From positions 930,001 to 994,000 of the forward strand of contig NZ_CP049272.1 of assembly GCF_003048775.2 (NCBI RefSeq): a stretch of DNA of 64,000 nucleotides, in the 5' to 3' direction. The position numbers and the translations under genes are program-made. The notes under the pieces were generated by a model. The model saw only the letters and a program-made list of their open reading frames with translations, searched no databases and had not been told where the DNA came from. This DNA is from Campylobacter concisus (GTDB taxonomy: Bacteria; Campylobacterota; Campylobacteria; Campylobacterales; Campylobacteraceae). Each line of letters starts with the position of its first letter. Within the stretch, counting starts at the first letter, position 1. Shown one piece after another: positions 35,644 to 46,868 of this stretch.

Positions 35644-36990
35644 ATGAAATTTCTAAGCCTAGCTTTAGTGCTCGTTTTAAGCGGCTGCGCTGTTAAAAAT
35701 ATAGATGAAAACTATAAGCAAATTTTACTTGAAGATAACGCCAGTGGCGAGCTAAATTTAGACACTTCTTGGTGGAAGCAGTATGAGCAAAGCTACCTTG
35801 ATGAGCTTGTAGAACTTGCTCTTAAAAACAACACCGACCTTGCAAAAGCTGCGATAAATGTAAATAAAGCGCTCGCTCAAGCTGGCGTTTTAGAAGCAAA
35901 TTTGATCCCTAGTTTTAACGCTGGTTTTGAGGCTGGAAGCAGTAAAAACATAAAAGAGGGCGGTGCGGTCACTAGAAGTTTTGGCTCAAGCATAGGGCTT
36001 AGCTACGAGCTTGATCTTTGGCAAAAGCTAGCAAACAGCAAAGATGCGGCGATGTTTGAAGCGGATGCTACTAAATTTGATCTAGAGGCTAGCAAACTAA
36101 GCGTTATAAACTCAGTAGCAGATGCCTATTTTCAAATTTTATATCTAAACGAGAGCATCAAAACTTATGAGCAAATTTTAGAAATTTATAACAAGCTAAA
36201 TGAGATAGTTGGGCTTAAATTTAAGCTTGGCAAAGAGGAGGCGCTAAGCCTAAAACAGATAAACTCGCAGCTCTTAAGCGCTCAAAATAAGATAGAAAGT
36301 GCTAAGAAAGAGCTAGTGAGTGCTAAAAAAACGCTTAGGATTTTGCTAAATGAGAGGCCGGATTTTGAGCTTAAATTTGAGGGCCTCACGCTAAGCCCTG
36401 TAAAAAGTGTGGGCGTTGATCTAGATGTGCCAACAAGCGCCATAGCAAACCGCCCTGATCTAAGAGCGGCCATTTACCGCATAGAAGAGGGCATCTTAAA
36501 CTACAAAGCGAGCCAAAAAGAGTTTTATCCAAGCATCACGCTAGGAGCCAGCCTTAAAAGCAGCACCGACAAAAAAGAGGAAGCCTTTAGCCTTAAATTT
36601 CTAAATGGAAATATCGCTTTAAATTTACCGTTTTTAAACTACTCTAAGCTAAAGTCAAATTTAAAGATTAGTGAGGTAAATTTTGAGCTTGCAAAGCTAA
36701 ACTACATAAGCACTCTAAATAGCGCATTAAACGAAATAGACGCATTTTATAAAGGCTACCTAAACGACGAAGCGCTGCTTATAAACTATCAAGAGCAGAT
36801 AAAAAACTACGAGGAAATTTCAAAAATTTACGAACTAAAATACTCCTATGGCAAGGTCGAGCTAAAGCAGTTTTTAGAGGCTAAAAATAGCGAGCTAGAG
36901 GCAAAAATAGGGCTTTTAAAAGCAAAATACACGCTTTTACAAGACGAGCTAAATATCTACAAAGCCATGGCAGGCAAATTTAATAGGTAA
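35644..36990 (+). CDS. NodT-family outer membrane efflux lipoprotein
   Basis: The outer membrane channel partner of the MacAB pump. From the ATG at 35644, immediately after the macB stop, the 448-residue protein has a lipobox LSGC with Cys15 as lipidation site and two TolC-type repeats rich in helices, with the family segment WWKQYEQSYLDELVELALKNN. Having its own NodT-type channel is less common than sharing TolC. A decayed, inverted fragment resembling bases 35755-35881 of this gene is present at 37490-37616. Confidence 0.93.
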   Translation: MKFLSLALVLVLSGCAVKNIDENYKQILLEDNASGELNLDTSWWKQYEQSYLDELVELALKNNTDLAKAAINVNKALAQAGVLEANLIPSFNAGFEAGSSKNIKEGGAVTRSFGSSIGLSYELDLWQKLANSKDAAMFEADATKFDLEASKLSVINSVADAYFQILYLNESIKTYEQILEIYNKLNEIVGLKFKLGKEEALSLKQINSQLLSAQNKIESAKKELVSAKKTLRILLNERPDFELKFEGLTLSPVKSVGVDLDVPTSAIANRPDLRAAIYRIEEGILNYKASQKEFYPSITLGASLKSSTDKKEEAFSLKFLNGNIALNLPFLNYSKLKSNLKISEVNFELAKLNYISTLNSALNEIDAFYKGYLNDEALLINYQEQIKNYEEISKIYELKYSYGKVELKQFLEAKNSELEAKIGLLKAKYTLLQDELNIYKAMAGKFNR

Positions 36991-36994
36991 ATTT

Positions 36995-37487
36995 ATGAGC
37001 TCGGCTTGGGACTATGAGGCAAATGCGTGTAGCAGTGATGGCAAATTTAGCACCAAATTTGAAGGCTACGAGGTCGCCATGGGCGCTCCCAACCATTGGC
37101 GAGCTACGGCTTTTTATAAATAGCGAGCACTGTCTAAATTTAAAAAATGAGCCTTCAAACCACGAAAAAAGACTATCAAATTTTGATCAAAATTTAGTTA
37201 AAGATGACGATGCGCTTCAAATTTTACTTAGCGAAAGGGCGACTGCTTGCTTTTTGTTTTCAGAGGACTCTAAATTTCTAGCTTTTTCTGAATGGACGGC
37301 AGATAAAATGCAGATCGTAAAGGTAGTGCACCTAGCCGATATGAGCATAAAAACTGATAATAGGCGCAAAAGAGTAGTGGAATTTCTCTCATTTGATGAT
37401 GGCTTGCTTGAAATTTTAGACTCGCCGATCTTTATGCCTAAAAACTACACACTGGATATCCGCACACTTTTTGACGATAAAATTTAA
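36995..37487 (+). pseudogene. Frameshifted conserved hypothetical gene
   Basis: Two adjoining frames make one protein. The first, from ATG at 36995, reads MSSAWDYEANACSSDGKFST...YEVAMGAP and stops at TAG near 37121. The second, in another frame, continues with TIGELRLFINSEH and runs to 37487. Dropping one C from the CCC at 37088-37090 joins them into about 163 residues. The gene follows the NodT gene by 4 bases, so it may be part of that operon. The function is not recognised. A sequencing error is an alternative to real decay. Confidence 0.65.
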
Positions 37488-37489
37488 TT

Positions 37490-37616
37490 CTTGAGCGAGC
37501 GCTTTATGTACATTTATCGCAGTTTCTGCAAGGTTAGTGCTCTGTGCTTAAAAGTAAGAACCACAAACTCCAAAGATAGCTCTTGCTCACTTTTTCAAAA
37601 TAGGGTAGATCAAATT
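37490..37616 (-). pseudogene. Inverted, decayed fragment of a NodT-like efflux gene
   Basis: Read on the minus strand, this stretch resembles bases 35755-35881 of the intact NodT gene. The best part, STNLAETAINVHKALAQ, parallels NTDLAKAAINVNKALAQ, with the run GCGATAAATGTA and AAAGCGCTCGCTCAAG conserved at DNA level. Upstream the match continues (TGAGCAAGAGCTATC against TGAGCAAAGCTACC) but with stops and shifts. It ends abruptly at 37490, three bases after the preceding pseudogene. It is too short and broken to be expressed. Confidence 0.6.
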
Positions 37617-37930
37617 TTAAGTTATATATAAGATAAATACAAATTTCACATTTTTTGAAAAGTATAAAATTTAACTAATTTTCTTACAAATATTTTTATG
37701 TCAAATTTAATGGATAAATTAAAATCATACAAAAGATAAAATCCAAAATAAGCCTATAAATCAATATTTAAATTCATATAAAAGAAAAAATAAGAAAATT
37801 AAAATAACAATTTGAAAATTATAGTTTTCAATACAAATATATAAAAAATCTTGTGTTTTACCTTTTAACATATTCATATAAGTATTATGCTTTTAAAATT
37901 ATCTTTTTAAAATGAAAGTCGTATTTGATT

Positions 37931-37969
37931 TTTTGAAAACTTACAACATTTAGAAGTAAGTTTTCAAAA
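37931..37969. repeat. 14-base perfect inverted repeat beyond yqeY
   Basis: TTTTGAAAACTTAC at 37931-37944 is fully complementary to GTAAGTTTTCAAAA at 37956-37969, with an 11-base loop. It lies 27 bases past the yqeY stop and could serve as a terminator, though the T-run sits inside the stem. Confidence 0.45.
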
Positions 37970-37995
37970 TTAGAAGTTTTATAAGATTGTAGATT

Positions 37996-38427
37996 TTAAG
38001 CCAAAAGCTCTTTTGCGATCATACTTATGCGTTTTGCTTCAGCACTTGCTCCGATCTCATCTTTTGCCATTTTCATTACAGTGCCTAAATTTTTACCAAC
38101 TCTTTCAATAATCTTTTTTATTTTCTCTTTAAGCTCTTCATCACTTAGTTGTGCTGGCAAATATGCCTTAATAAGCTCAATCTCGCCCTGCTCTTTTTTA
38201 GCCAAATCCTCTCTAGCACCTTTTATATAAAGCTCAACTGAGTCAGCCCTCTTTTTGATCTCCTTTTGAAGCAGTGGAAGTACTACTTCATCAGTCATTT
38301 CGATCCTTTGATCGACTTCAACTTGCTTAAGTGCTGCATTTAGCGTTCTTAAGGTATCTCTTTTGAACTCATCTTTTGCCTTCATAGCCTCTTTTATATC
38401 AGCTAAAATTTGCTCTCTTATGCTCAT
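37996..38427 (-). CDS. GatB/YqeY domain protein
   Basis: A 143-residue protein made of the YqeY domain, related to the C-terminal tail of GatB, which grips tRNA in amidotransferases. Segments such as DTLRTLNAALKQVEVD, the EIKKRADSVELY helix and GTVMKMAKDEIGASAEAKRISMIAKELL are family hallmarks. The protein is widespread, and a role linked to tRNA is assumed but unproven. It follows ppx by 30 bases on the same strand. Confidence 0.88.
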   Translation of the reverse strand: MSIREQILADIKEAMKAKDEFKRDTLRTLNAALKQVEVDQRIEMTDEVVLPLLQKEIKKRADSVELYIKGAREDLAKKEQGEIELIKAYLPAQLSDEELKEKIKKIIERVGKNLGTVMKMAKDEIGASAEAKRISMIAKELLA

Positions 38428-38457
38428 TTTCTCTCCTTTAAATTTTTGAAATATTAA

Positions 38458-39360
38458 CTAAAAATTTGTGATAATTTCTTGAAATTTTCCTTGCAGATAG
38501 GTCACCCCAACACCTTCTCTAAGCCCATCGTCGATAACTATAAATTTAGCTTCTTGCCCGCTTAGTAGCTCTTTTAAGAGTAGTGTCCCAGCGATGAGCG
38601 GATACTTTCTACTTCTTCCAACTGCCGCGTCAGCGCTTTTGTCATCCATCTTTAAAAGCTCATCCACAAACCAAGCAAGATCATCATTTTTAAGCTCAAA
38701 TCCGCTTACTTTTTTTGGATCATAGTTCTCGTAGTTAAGTCCTAGTCGTAGCGCTGCGATAGTAGTTGGTACGCCAGAAGTCAGCACGATAAATCTATTT
38801 TTTAAACTATTTAAAAATTCTCTTGCATCTTTTGTATAAATTTTTGCATTTTCTTGCATTAAATCAAGTGTTTTAAATTTTTCAAAAAATGTAATAATGC
38901 CAAATTTAAAGCTCATAAAATTTCCATCTTCACCGATCTCTGAGCTTGCTCCACCGATGTCAATGATACTAAAATTTTCACTGATTCCAAGCTTTTTAAA
39001 AGCATTTTGAACACCCAAAAATGTAAGCTTTGCTTCTGCTTTACCGCTTATTAGATGAAAATTTATGCCAAATTTCTCTCTTATCTCGCTAAAAATTTCC
39101 TCACTATTTGACGCAACCCTAAAAGCCTCAGTTGCGACTGCTACGCATTTAAATTTATCAAAGTCAAATTTACTTTTAGCCTCCGCTATCGCTTCAAAGA
39201 GCCTATTTTTGGACTCATCTGCTATCTTGCCACTTTCATTTAGCCCTCTAGCAGCTCCTACTATATTTTCATAAATTTGCTCGTTACTAAAGCCATTTTC
39301 CTCTTTTTTGACAAGCGCTACGCGAAATGTGTTTGAGCCAAGATCGATCGCTATAACCAA
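38458..39360 (-). CDS. Exopolyphosphatase / guanosine pentaphosphatase (Ppx/GppA family)
   Basis: A 300-residue actin-fold phosphatase that degrades polyphosphate or pppGpp. The N-terminal IAIDLGSNTFR phosphate-binding loop and the IIDIGGASSEI motif near 135 identify the family. It has only the two catalytic domains, much shorter than E. coli Ppx (513). Start is TTG at 39360 with AAGGAT upstream. It diverges from a phosphate permease, which suggests a shared phosphate theme. Confidence 0.85.
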   Translation of the reverse strand: MVIAIDLGSNTFRVALVKKEENGFSNEQIYENIVGAARGLNESGKIADESKNRLFEAIAEAKSKFDFDKFKCVAVATEAFRVASNSEEIFSEIREKFGINFHLISGKAEAKLTFLGVQNAFKKLGISENFSIIDIGGASSEIGEDGNFMSFKFGIITFFEKFKTLDLMQENAKIYTKDAREFLNSLKNRFIVLTSGVPTTIAALRLGLNYENYDPKKVSGFELKNDDLAWFVDELLKMDDKSADAAVGRSRKYPLIAGTLLLKELLSGQEAKFIVIDDGLREGVGVTYLQGKFQEIITNF

Positions 39361-39395
39361 AATTTATCCTTAAAAATTTTTGCAGATTCTAACAT

Positions 39396-39413
39396 ATGAT
39401 AATTTAGTATCAT
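39396..39413. promoter_or_regulatory. Small palindrome in the ppx/phosphate permease promoter region
   Basis: ATGATA and TATCAT are arranged as an inverted repeat with a 6-base centre (ATTTAG), between the divergent starts. It might be an operator for a regulator shared by both genes. It does not match a Fur or PhoB site that I can recognise. Confidence 0.3.
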
Positions 39414-39454
39414 TTAAAGTTGAAAAATTCTAAAAACTTTAATATTTTTCAAGA

Positions 39455-39460
39455 TATAAT
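39455..39460 (+). promoter_or_regulatory. -10 box of the phosphate permease
   Basis: TATAAT in AAGATATAATCCC, 30 bases before the TTG start, is a typical Campylobacter -10. Confidence 0.6.
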
Positions 39461-39490
39461 CCCTATCAAAAACCTTATAAGGGGGCTTGA

Positions 39491-41029
39491 TTGCTTCGAG
39501 ATAACTTATTGGCATTTGTTATTTTTGCAATTTGTAGCGTTGGATTTTTCGTTTGGGGCTATCAGTACATCCCGACAAATAACTACTTTTTATTCTTGAT
39601 CGCTGGCATGTTTGGTCTTTTTATGGCCTTTAATATCGGTGGAAATGACGTTGCAAACAGCTTTGGCACAAGCGTTGGCGCTAAGACTCTTACGCTTAAG
39701 CAAGCTCTCATCATCGCAGCCATTTTTGAGCTTAGCGGTGCTATATTTGCAGGATCAGAGGTTACAAATACGATTAGAAACGAGATCGTAAAATTCCCAA
39801 GCGATCTAAACCCGATGAAATTTGTCATCATCATGATCTCAGCCCTTCTTAGCTCTGGGCTTTGGCTATTTTACGCATCCAAAAAAGGTCTGCCAGTCTC
39901 AACCACCCACTCGATTGTCGGTGGCATCGTTGGCGCAGGACTTGCTATGGGCTTTATGATAAAAGATCCAGAACCATTTAGCATGGTCTCATGGAGCGAG
40001 ATCGGTAGGATCGCCGTAAGCTGGGTCGTCTCACCACTGCTTGGCGGCGTGATGTCTTACATAATATTTGGCTACGTAAAAAGTAAGATTATTGAGCCAA
40101 CACATGAACTTAAAATGAATCTAAAAGCTCTAAAAGCTGAGCGAAAAGCTTATAAAGAAAGCTTCATAAAAGCACTAAAAACAAAGCCGGCTGAGGAGCA
40201 AATAGCTACTCTTTCAAAGATTGCAGTTATCGATGAGGACGAGATCGAAACCACTGAATACAGCGAGTATCGCTCAAAAATCCGCATTATGAAAGATAGT
40301 GAAAAAGAGATAGATACCTTTAAAGCGATGAAAAAGCATATCCCGATCATCGCTGGATTTGCCGCGATGGTCATCTCATCAATGATGCTTTTTAAAGGGC
40401 TTGAGCATATAAATTTAGCCTTTAGTATCATCCAAACCGTCTGGATCATCTTTGTGATTGGGGCTCTAGCATATCTTGCAAGCCTTGCTATCATAAATGT
40501 CATGAGCAAAAACGATAGCGAAAAGAGCATCAATAGAATTTTTTCATGGTTTCAAATTTTTACCGCTTCATCTTTTGCATTTTCACATGGTGCAAACGAC
40601 ATCGCAAATGCGGTTGGACCATTTGCAGCCGTACTCGACGTGCTAAAAACTGGCTCTATAAACGAAAGCTCACCGATACCTAGCATCGCGATGGTAACCT
40701 TTGGCATCTCGCTTGTCGTTGGACTTTGGTTTTTAGGCAAAGAGGTGATCACCACCATCGGCTCAAAACTAGCTGAAATTTTACCGACAACTGGCTTTAG
40801 CGCCGAGCTTGCCTCAAGTATCGTCATACTTCTAGCCACAAAGCTTGGCATACCAGTTAGCTCGACGCATATCCTAATAGGCGCAGTTTTAGGTATCGGT
40901 ATCGTAAATAAAAATGCAAACTGGAAAATGGTAAAACCAATCATCCTTGCTTGGCTCATCACACTTCCTGCAGCTGCTATCTCATCGGCTATATTTTACT
41001 TTGCTCTTGCTAAATTACTAGGCGTTTAG
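39491..41029 (+). CDS. PiT-family inorganic phosphate permease
   Basis: A 512-residue inner membrane transporter with two inverted PiT halves. The signature GGNDVANSFGTSVGAKTL (about 50-67) recurs as HGANDIANAVGPFAAVL (about 364-380), and each half has the PVSTTHSIVGG / PVSSTHILIGA motif. A large charged cytoplasmic loop at about 200-285 separates the halves. The start is TTG with AGGGGG upstream. PiT proteins carry phosphate (often as a metal complex) by proton or sodium coupling. Confidence 0.93.
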   Translation: MLRDNLLAFVIFAICSVGFFVWGYQYIPTNNYFLFLIAGMFGLFMAFNIGGNDVANSFGTSVGAKTLTLKQALIIAAIFELSGAIFAGSEVTNTIRNEIVKFPSDLNPMKFVIIMISALLSSGLWLFYASKKGLPVSTTHSIVGGIVGAGLAMGFMIKDPEPFSMVSWSEIGRIAVSWVVSPLLGGVMSYIIFGYVKSKIIEPTHELKMNLKALKAERKAYKESFIKALKTKPAEEQIATLSKIAVIDEDEIETTEYSEYRSKIRIMKDSEKEIDTFKAMKKHIPIIAGFAAMVISSMMLFKGLEHINLAFSIIQTVWIIFVIGALAYLASLAIINVMSKNDSEKSINRIFSWFQIFTASSFAFSHGANDIANAVGPFAAVLDVLKTGSINESSPIPSIAMVTFGISLVVGLWFLGKEVITTIGSKLAEILPTTGFSAELASSIVILLATKLGIPVSSTHILIGAVLGIGIVNKNANWKMVKPIILAWLITLPAAAISSAIFYFALAKLLGV

Positions 41030-41096
41030 TTATATTTTTAAATAGCTAAACCGCCCTATTTTTTAGATATTTTTTGTATAAATTTTTATATGAAAG

Positions 41097-41123
41097 CTTG
41101 GCAAGTTGATCCAACCTGCCAAG
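41097..41123. terminator. Interrupted hairpin between the phosphate permease and clpB
   Basis: CTTGGCA/TGCCAAG plus inner GTTG/CAAC form an 11-pair stem with one internal mismatch and a 3-base loop, between the convergent stops. It is a plausible shared terminator, but no good T-run follows on either strand. Confidence 0.5.
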
Positions 41124-41134
41124 TAAATTTGAAG

Positions 41135-43708
<2,574 letters not shown>

Positions 43709-43740
43709 TAAATCTCCTTGGATTATTTTATATGGTCGCC

Positions 43741-43769
43741 ATTATATAACTTTAGTCTTATATTGTCAA
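43741..43769 (-). promoter_or_regulatory. clpB promoter, consensus -35 and -10
   Basis: On the minus strand TTGACA (43769-43764) and TATAAT (43746-43741) are separated by exactly 17 bases, the perfect sigma-70 consensus. Transcription would begin about 25-30 bases before the ATG at 43708. A recognisable -35 is rare in Campylobacter. Confidence 0.75.
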
Positions 43770-43770
43770 G
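43750..43770. promoter_or_regulatory. HAIR-like HspR operator at clpB
   Basis: CTTTAGT, 7 bases, TGTCAAG closely follows the HAIR consensus CTTGAGT-N7-ACTCAAG (6/7 and 5/7 matches). It covers the -35 and spacer of the clpB promoter, a position suited to repression. Confidence 0.55.
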
Positions 43771-43928
43771 TATTTTTATAATGCTTGTCACTCTTTTTAT
43801 TTAATTGCTAAAATTTACCGTTATAAATTTTGTATCAAAAACTATCCAAAAGCAAAAATATAAGCTTAAATTTATACTTTTTTTAGCCAAAAGCTAATAG
43901 AATTGAGCCAAAAATTATAGGAGAAATT

Positions 43929-45233
43929 TTGAATAAATTTAGTAGATTTTTTGCACTAAAAATTACAGGTGCTTTGCTTATCTCAAGCGTAGCAGTGAAT
44001 GCACTTTTTGCAAAGAGTGAAGACGAAGCAAGTGCGAAGCTTGAAGCACTTTCAAAGCTTACAAAAACAATTTCAACCGTTGAAAAATACTATGTTGATG
44101 ACATTAAATTTAAAGAGATCATCGATAAAGCCATCGCTGGTTTAATGCAAAATTTAGATGCCCATTCAAGCTTTTTAAATGAAAAAGCTTACAAAGATAT
44201 GCAGGTGCAAACAAGTGGAGAATTTGGTGGCCTTGGCATAACAGTTGGCATGAAAGATAGCGCACTAACCGTTATCTCACCGATAGAAGATACCCCAGCT
44301 GATAAAGCAGGTATAAAATCGGGCGATATCATCTTAAGAATAGATGGTAACTCGACTATCGGCACAACGATAGATGAAGCTGTAAATAAAATGCGCGGCA
44401 AGCCAAAAACTCCAATAACTATCACAATTTTACGAAAAGGTGAGCAAAAACCATTTGACGTAAAAATAATAAGAGATCTTATAAAGGTTGAATCTGTCTA
44501 TGCAAAAATGATAGAAAATGACAACATTCTTTACGTGCGTGTCACAAATTTTGATAAAAATGTTGTTACAAAGGTAAAAGAAGCGATCAAAGAATATCCA
44601 AAAGCAAGTGGCATCATACTTGATCTTAGAAACAATCCTGGCGGACTTTTAAATCAAGCTGTCGATCTAGTGGATCTTTTTGTAGATAACGGCGTCATCG
44701 TCTCTCAAAAAGGTCGCGATGCATCTGAAAATGTAGAGTATAAAGCAAGCGCTAGTAAAACTCTTTCAAAACTACCGCTTGTTGCACTAGTAAATGGCGG
44801 AAGTGCTAGTGCTAGCGAGATCGTAAGTGGCTCACTTCAAGATCATAAACGTGCTGTAATAATCGGCGAAAACACCTTTGGCAAAGGAAGCGTTCAAGTA
44901 ATCCTTCCAATAGACGATACAGAAGCATTAAGGCTAACCATCGCAAGATACTACTTGCCAAGTGGCAGAACCATCCAAGCGGTTGGCGTAACACCCGATG
45001 TAATCGTACATCCTGGTAAAGTACCACAAAGCGACGATAGTGCGTTTAGCATCAAAGAAAGTGAGCTAAAAGCGCACCTAAAAAGCGAGCTAAACAAGAT
45101 AAATCCTACAAGCGAGGGCAATAAAACTGAAGCAAAAGATGATAAAAAGATAATCACGCAAAAAAAAGTTGATGAAGATATTCAATTAAAAACAGCAATT
45201 GATACGATCAAAATTTTAAAAATAAAACAATAA
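43929..45233 (+). CDS. C-terminal processing peptidase (S41 family)
   Basis: A 434-residue periplasmic serine protease of the CtpA/Prc family. A signal anchor at about 8-28 precedes a PDZ domain (about 95-180, GLGITVGMKDSALTV) and the catalytic domain, where Ser294 in GGSASASE and Lys319 in GKGS are spaced 25 residues apart as in the family. The start is TTG with ATAGGAG upstream. It leads the purC-purS-purQ genes, as Cj0511 does in C. jejuni. Confidence 0.93.
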   Translation: MNKFSRFFALKITGALLISSVAVNALFAKSEDEASAKLEALSKLTKTISTVEKYYVDDIKFKEIIDKAIAGLMQNLDAHSSFLNEKAYKDMQVQTSGEFGGLGITVGMKDSALTVISPIEDTPADKAGIKSGDIILRIDGNSTIGTTIDEAVNKMRGKPKTPITITILRKGEQKPFDVKIIRDLIKVESVYAKMIENDNILYVRVTNFDKNVVTKVKEAIKEYPKASGIILDLRNNPGGLLNQAVDLVDLFVDNGVIVSQKGRDASENVEYKASASKTLSKLPLVALVNGGSASASEIVSGSLQDHKRAVIIGENTFGKGSVQVILPIDDTEALRLTIARYYLPSGRTIQAVGVTPDVIVHPGKVPQSDDSAFSIKESELKAHLKSELNKINPTSEGNKTEAKDDKKIITQKKVDEDIQLKTAIDTIKILKIKQ

Positions 45234-45250
45234 ATTAGAAGGAGATCTCC

Positions 45251-45961
45251 ATGCAAAAAAGAGAGCTTATTTACGAGGGAAAAGGTAAAAAAATGTATGC
45301 CACAGACGATGCAAATCTGCTTGTGGCTGAATTTAAAGACGATCTAACAGCATTTGATGCTCAAAAAAGAGGTAACGAAGCTGGTAAAGGCGCATTAAAT
45401 AATAAAATTTCAACACAGCTTTTTAAGCTTTTGGAGAGTAAAGGTATCGTGACTGACCTAGTTGAGACTATTAGCGACACTGAGCAAGTAGTCAAAAAAT
45501 GCGAGATCATACCTCTTGAAGTTGTTGTTAGAAATATCGCAACTGGTTCACTTAGCAAAAGGCTTGGCATAAAAGAAGGCACAGTTCTACCTTTTACTCT
45601 TGTTGAGTTTTACTACAAAAACGACGATTTGCACGATCCATTAGTAACAGATGAGCACTGTATCATTATGGGATTAGTAAAGAGCGAAAAAGATCTTCAA
45701 ACTCTAAGACACACAGCAAGAGAGATCAACTCTATATTATTTAAATTTTTTGCCGAAAGAGATCTAAAACTAGTTGATTTTAAAATAGAATTTGGTATCG
45801 ACAAAGATGGCAATATCATTTTAGCTGATGAGATAAGCCCTGATAGTTGTAGATTCTGGGATGCTAAAACTAATGAAAAACTTGACAAAGATAGATTTAG
45901 ACAAGATCTTGGTAGCGTAAAAGTTGCTTATGAAGAAGTTTTAAGAAGAATTTTATCATAA
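45251..45961 (+). CDS. purC: SAICAR synthetase
   Basis: PurC condenses CAIR with aspartate to give SAICAR in purine synthesis. The 236 residues start [16 protein letters not shown] and hold the family segments [18 protein letters not shown] and [11 protein letters not shown] near the C-terminus. GGAGATCTCC lies just before the ATG; the ribosome binding site is inside that palindrome. It leads purS and purQ with a 8-base gap. Confidence 0.96.
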   Translation: MQKRELIYEGKGKKMYATDDANLLVAEFKDDLTAFDAQKRGNEAGKGALNNKISTQLFKLLESKGIVTDLVETISDTEQVVKKCEIIPLEVVVRNIATGSLSKRLGIKEGTVLPFTLVEFYYKNDDLHDPLVTDEHCIIMGLVKSEKDLQTLRHTAREINSILFKFFAERDLKLVDFKIEFGIDKDGNIILADEISPDSCRFWDAKTNEKLDKDRFRQDLGSVKVAYEEVLRRILS

Positions 45962-45969
45962 GGACAAAG

Positions 45970-46206
45970 ATGAAAGCTGTTGTAAATATAGCATTAAGAA
46001 GTGGGGTCCTTGACCCTGCTGGCAAAGCAGTAGAGCACGCTTTAAATTCTCTCGGATTTAGCGGTGTATCAAATGTCAGGATAGGCAAACAAATTGTTTT
46101 AGATATCGATGAGAGTGATAAAGCTAAAGCGAATGAGCAGCTAAAAGTGATGTGCGAAGAGCTTTTAGCAAATACCGTCATCGAAGACTATGAGATCGTG
46201 CTATGA
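45970..46206 (+). CDS. purS: Phosphoribosylformylglycinamidine synthase subunit PurS
   Basis: PurS is the small bridging subunit of the three-part FGAM synthase (PurLQS). The 78 residues cover the usual fold (KAVVNIALRSGVLDPAGKAVEHAL). Its stop overlaps the purQ start as ATGA. No purL is in the window. Confidence 0.95.
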   Translation: MKAVVNIALRSGVLDPAGKAVEHALNSLGFSGVSNVRIGKQIVLDIDESDKAKANEQLKVMCEELLANTVIEDYEIVL

Positions 46207-46868
46207 AAGTAGCGATAATACTTTTTCCTGGCACAAACTGCGAAGAAGACACAGCTCACGCATTTAAATTACTTGGATGCCAAACACAGATCATTTGGCA
46301 CAAAGAAGATAAGATTGATGCTGATCTAGTCGTACTTCCAGGCGGTTTTAGCTATGGAGATTATCTAAGAACAGCTGCGATAGCTAAATTTAGCCCAGCG
46401 ATGCAGGCTGTAAAAGAGCATGCAAAAAAAGGCGGCTATATCTTAGGAATTTGCAATGGTTTTCAGATGCTGCTTGAGCTTGGGCTCTTAAAGGGTGCAA
46501 TGAGAAGAAATGAAAATTTAAATTTCGTCTCAAAATATCACCACCTAAAGGTAATCTCAAATAACAATAAATTCTTAGCAAATTTAGCCAAAAACGAAGT
46601 AGTAAATATCCCTATCGCTCATGGCGAGGGCAACTATTATACTGATGAAAACACTCTAAAAAGCCTTTACGACAACGATCAAGTATTGCTAAAATACTGT
46701 GATGCTAAAGGCAACGAAATAAATCCAAACGGCTCAGTCGATAGCATAGCAGGAATTTGTGATGAGAGCAAAAAGATTTTTGGTCTTATGCCTCACCCAG
46801 AGCGCGCTTGTGAGAACATTTTAGGTACAGATGATGGTATAAAGATGCTAAAAGGCCTAGTTTGGTAA
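46203..46868 (+). CDS. purQ: Phosphoribosylformylglycinamidine synthase subunit PurQ
   Basis: PurQ is the glutaminase that supplies ammonia to PurL. The 221 residues show GTNCEEDTA, the nucleophile elbow GICNGFQML with Cys near 86, and the C-terminal PHPER with the catalytic His. It overlaps purS and the following periplasmic-protein gene. Confidence 0.96.
   Translation: MKVAIILFPGTNCEEDTAHAFKLLGCQTQIIWHKEDKIDADLVVLPGGFSYGDYLRTAAIAKFSPAMQAVKEHAKKGGYILGICNGFQMLLELGLLKGAMRRNENLNFVSKYHHLKVISNNNKFLANLAKNEVVNIPIAHGEGNYYTDENTLKSLYDNDQVLLKYCDAKGNEINPNGSVDSIAGICDESKKIFGLMPHPERACENILGTDDGIKMLKGLVW

Larger units (their letters stand above)
37488..37995. other. Long AT-rich intergenic region with gene debris
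   Basis: About 500 bases between the frameshifted gene and yqeY, which converge. The first 125 bases hold the inverted NodT-like remnant. The rest is very AT-rich with only tiny frames, and a 14-base inverted repeat lies close to yqeY. I see no RNA gene in it. Confidence 0.6.

Noticed and set aside
39481-39485. G-tract that might give phase variation at the phosphate permease
   Set aside because: Only five Gs, too short for slippage; it is the ribosome binding site.
40552-40962. A 136-codon frame opposite the phosphate permease
   Set aside because: It is the shadow of the conserved membrane protein on the other strand.
45241-45250. GGAGATCTCC palindrome at the purC ribosome binding site
   Set aside because: With no loop it cannot fold as a hairpin. 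It is probably just a strong site with chance symmetry.
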